This document shows positions 62,650-64,000 of a DNA stretch of 64,000 bases, in pieces; position 1 is the first letter of the stretch; each line of letters begins with the position of its first letter. Both the position numbers and the translations under genes were made by a program. This stretch comes from Olivibacter sitiensis DSM 17696 (GTDB taxonomy: Bacteria; Bacteroidota; Bacteroidia; Sphingobacteriales; Sphingobacteriaceae), in contig NZ_ATZA01000026.1 in NCBI RefSeq assembly GCF_000427965.1, positions 1 through 64,000 of the forward strand. Direction: 5' to 3'. The notes beneath the pieces were generated by a model that worked only from the letters and a program-made list of their open reading frames with translations, had not been told where the DNA came from and made no database searches.

Positions 62650-64000
62650 GTGGCGAGTATAAAGAGAAATGCACTGTTCAATATATCGTTAGCGGTAAGT
62701 CAGGTTTTGTTTCCACTGGTTACTTTTCCTTATATCTCTAGGGTGTTGGGCCCAGAAGGAGTTGGTACCGTAAGCTTTATTGATAATTATACCCAGTATT
62801 TCGTGCTTTTGGCTGCATTGGGCATCCCGACATATGGGGTACGCGAGATTTCGAGGGCAGGAAAAGATCGAGCATCTCGCTCCCGTGTTTTTTCCGAACT
62901 GTTGCTGCTGCACTTTTTGGCCATGCTTTTCCTCCTGTTGCTTTACATGAGTTGCTTTTACTTCGTGCCTAGACTAGCTGAATACCGATCCTTAATGCTT
63001 GCAGGTAGTACGCTCTTGGTTTCCAGCACGTTTTTGATTGAATGGCTGTACCAAGGCATGGAGCAATTTCCCTTTATTGCCATTCGTACGATCATTATTA
63101 GGATCGTAGCCATTATTGCGATTTTTCTTTTTGTGCATGAACGTGAGGATTATGTGCTTTATTATGCCATCAATTGCGGTGCCGTCGCTGTTAGCGCCAT
63201 TGTCAATCTGGCTTATGCTAGACCTATGTTGACGGGCGTATCCATTGGCGTTCTGTCATTAAGAAGGCATCTAAAACCTTTGCTGTACATTTTTAGCACG
63301 GCCATAGTGAGTAGTGTCTACACTTTGCTTGATACCGTTTTGCTTGGCTTTTTGACTGATAACGTCCAAGTGGGGTATTACAGTACTTCAGTCAAGCTGA
63401 GTAAAATAGCAGTCATGACGTTGGCTGCGCTATCGGCGGTGCTCGTTCCGCCACTTTCTTCCGCTTTCAAAGAGGAAAGGCAGGGAGATGCTTTGCAGCT
63501 GTTGAACAAATCGTTCGATTCCTCTTGCTTATTGGGAGTTCCCTTGTCCATCGGCATGTTCTGCGTTGCAGACTCCTTGATTCTGGTTTTTTCTGGGAGT
63601 GCATTCGCGCCTTCCATCGCCTCTTTGCAGATCTTGTCGCCAACGATCCTTATCGTTGGGTTTAGCTATATTTACGGTATGCAAATACTGAATCCGGCGG
63701 GCTATGAGCGGTATTTCTTCCGTGCTACAGCGGTGGGCATGCTGTTAAGCCTGTGCAGCAATCTGCTGCTCATTCCCTCTCTACAATATATTGGTGCTGC
63801 ATTGAGCAATCTGATCGTAGAATCGGTGGTATTGTTGTTTCTGGTATCCTATTCGAGACATGTTGTTGCCTTTCATCCCCATTGGCAGCAACTTTTCAAG
63901 GCCGTGATCGCTTGTTTGCCATTTTTTTTCATTGTAGATTGGATAAAACATTTGTCATTTGTTTCGCTCCACACACAATTGGCTGTCATGATCATAACTT
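62650..64000 (+). CDS. Polysaccharide flippase (Wzx/RfbX type), 5' part
   Basis: An open frame from GTG 62650 continues through the right edge (450 codons, no stop). It starts MASIKRNALFNISLAVSQVL and has PLVTFPYISRVLGPEGVGTV, the signature of the MOP/MATE oligosaccharide flippase family, then many hydrophobic helices. It probably moves undecaprenyl-linked glycan units for surface polysaccharide, and a polysaccharide locus likely continues beyond the window. About 20-60 residues should be missing if the length is normal. A non-consensus start and absence of an ATG near the conserved region support GTG. Confidence 0.9.
   Translation, partial: MASIKRNALFNISLAVSQVLFPLVTFPYISRVLGPEGVGTVSFIDNYTQYFVLLAALGIPTYGVREISRAGKDRASRSRVFSELLLLHFLAMLFLLLLYMSCFYFVPRLAEYRSLMLAGSTLLVSSTFLIEWLYQGMEQFPFIAIRTIIIRIVAIIAIFLFVHEREDYVLYYAINCGAVAVSAIVNLAYARPMLTGVSIGVLSLRRHLKPLLYIFSTAIVSSVYTLLDTVLLGFLTDNVQVGYYSTSVKLSKIAVMTLAALSAVLVPPLSSAFKEERQGDALQLLNKSFDSSCLLGVPLSIGMFCVADSLILVFSGSAFAPSIASLQILSPTILIVGFSYIYGMQILNPAGYERYFFRATAVGMLLSLCSNLLLIPSLQYIGAALSNLIVESVVLLFLVSYSRHVVAFHPHWQQLFKAVIACLPFFFIVDWIKHLSFVSLHTQLAVMIIT

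Noticed and set aside
1-64000. CRISPR array, prophage or dedicated defence system
   Set aside because: No regularly spaced direct repeats, integrase, phage structural genes or nuclease-helicase clusters were seen; apart from the IS fragment all genes are core-type.

Overview
The window is a chromosomal segment from a member of the Bacteroidota, probably from the Sphingobacteria/Cytophaga side of the phylum. Several things point there: promoters of the TTTG / TAnnTTTG type, almost no strong Shine-Dalgarno sequences, a LpxC-FabZ fusion, an alternative complex III (ActA-F) joined to an aa3-type oxidase cluster, two tandem ExbD proteins before a Bacteroidota-type TonB, DUF4286 and DUF6263 proteins, and a NadR-like kinase beside PnuC. 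Taxonomy below phylum is inference.

Layout. 1-500: the 5' end of an IS4-type (DUF4372) transposase gene on the minus strand, cut by the window edge, with a terminator-like hairpin in its leader. 500-6600: housekeeping genes (M28 peptidase, trmB, a repeat protein built from KPxGFKPRFK motifs, a YebC-family protein, pnuC plus ribosylnicotinamide kinase, dapF). 6800-12050: an HD phosphohydrolase, then the lipid A block lpxD - lpxC/fabZ - lpxA and a lone ABC ATPase. 12180-15400: efp, 5-formyl-THF cyclo-ligase, S1/P1 nuclease and a deoxyhypusine-synthase-like protein. 15830-33030: a 17-kb same-strand respiratory cluster (actABCDEF, coxB, coxA, ctaA, ctaB, two subunit III genes, subunit IV, a degenerate SCO protein, DUF420, a small CxxC membrane protein, DUF983). 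33030-37740: DUF4286, then an S9 peptidase followed by a histidine kinase and response regulator. 37870-45460: greA, HIT protein, ruvC, a flippase-like membrane protein, GT2, PlsC, metK, diacylglycerol kinase-like protein and a SUI1 factor. 45960-51910: the exbB-exbD-exbD-tonB energising operon with a small membrane protein, a phosphate-binding-like lipoprotein and a large TPR protein. 52110-59390: DedA, ppa, CNNM/CorC protein, rsmE, tyrA plus aminotransferase (minus strand) and an MsbA-like exporter. 59500-64000: tRNA-Ala(GGC), a DUF6263 protein, mqo, and the 5' part of a polysaccharide flippase that runs off the right edge.

How the genes work together. Mqo feeds electrons into quinone, ActA-F oxidises quinol and passes electrons to CoxA/CoxB, and CtaA/CtaB make haem A for the oxidase. 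The proton gradient formed is what ExbB/ExbD/TonB use to drive outer-membrane transport. LpxD/LpxC/LpxA and the MsbA-like exporter serve outer-membrane lipid A.

No phage, CRISPR array or dedicated defence island is visible, and most of the window is conserved core genome. The most unusual items are: an EF-P whose loop tip carries Asn instead of Lys/Arg, close to a deoxyhypusine-synthase homologue that keeps the catalytic Lys but lacks the KHH motif; a SCO-fold protein in the oxidase operon that has lost all copper ligands; the KPxGFKPRFK repeat protein; a six-haem ActA; and a phosphate-binding-like lipoprotein plus TPR protein attached to the Ton operon without an ABC transporter.
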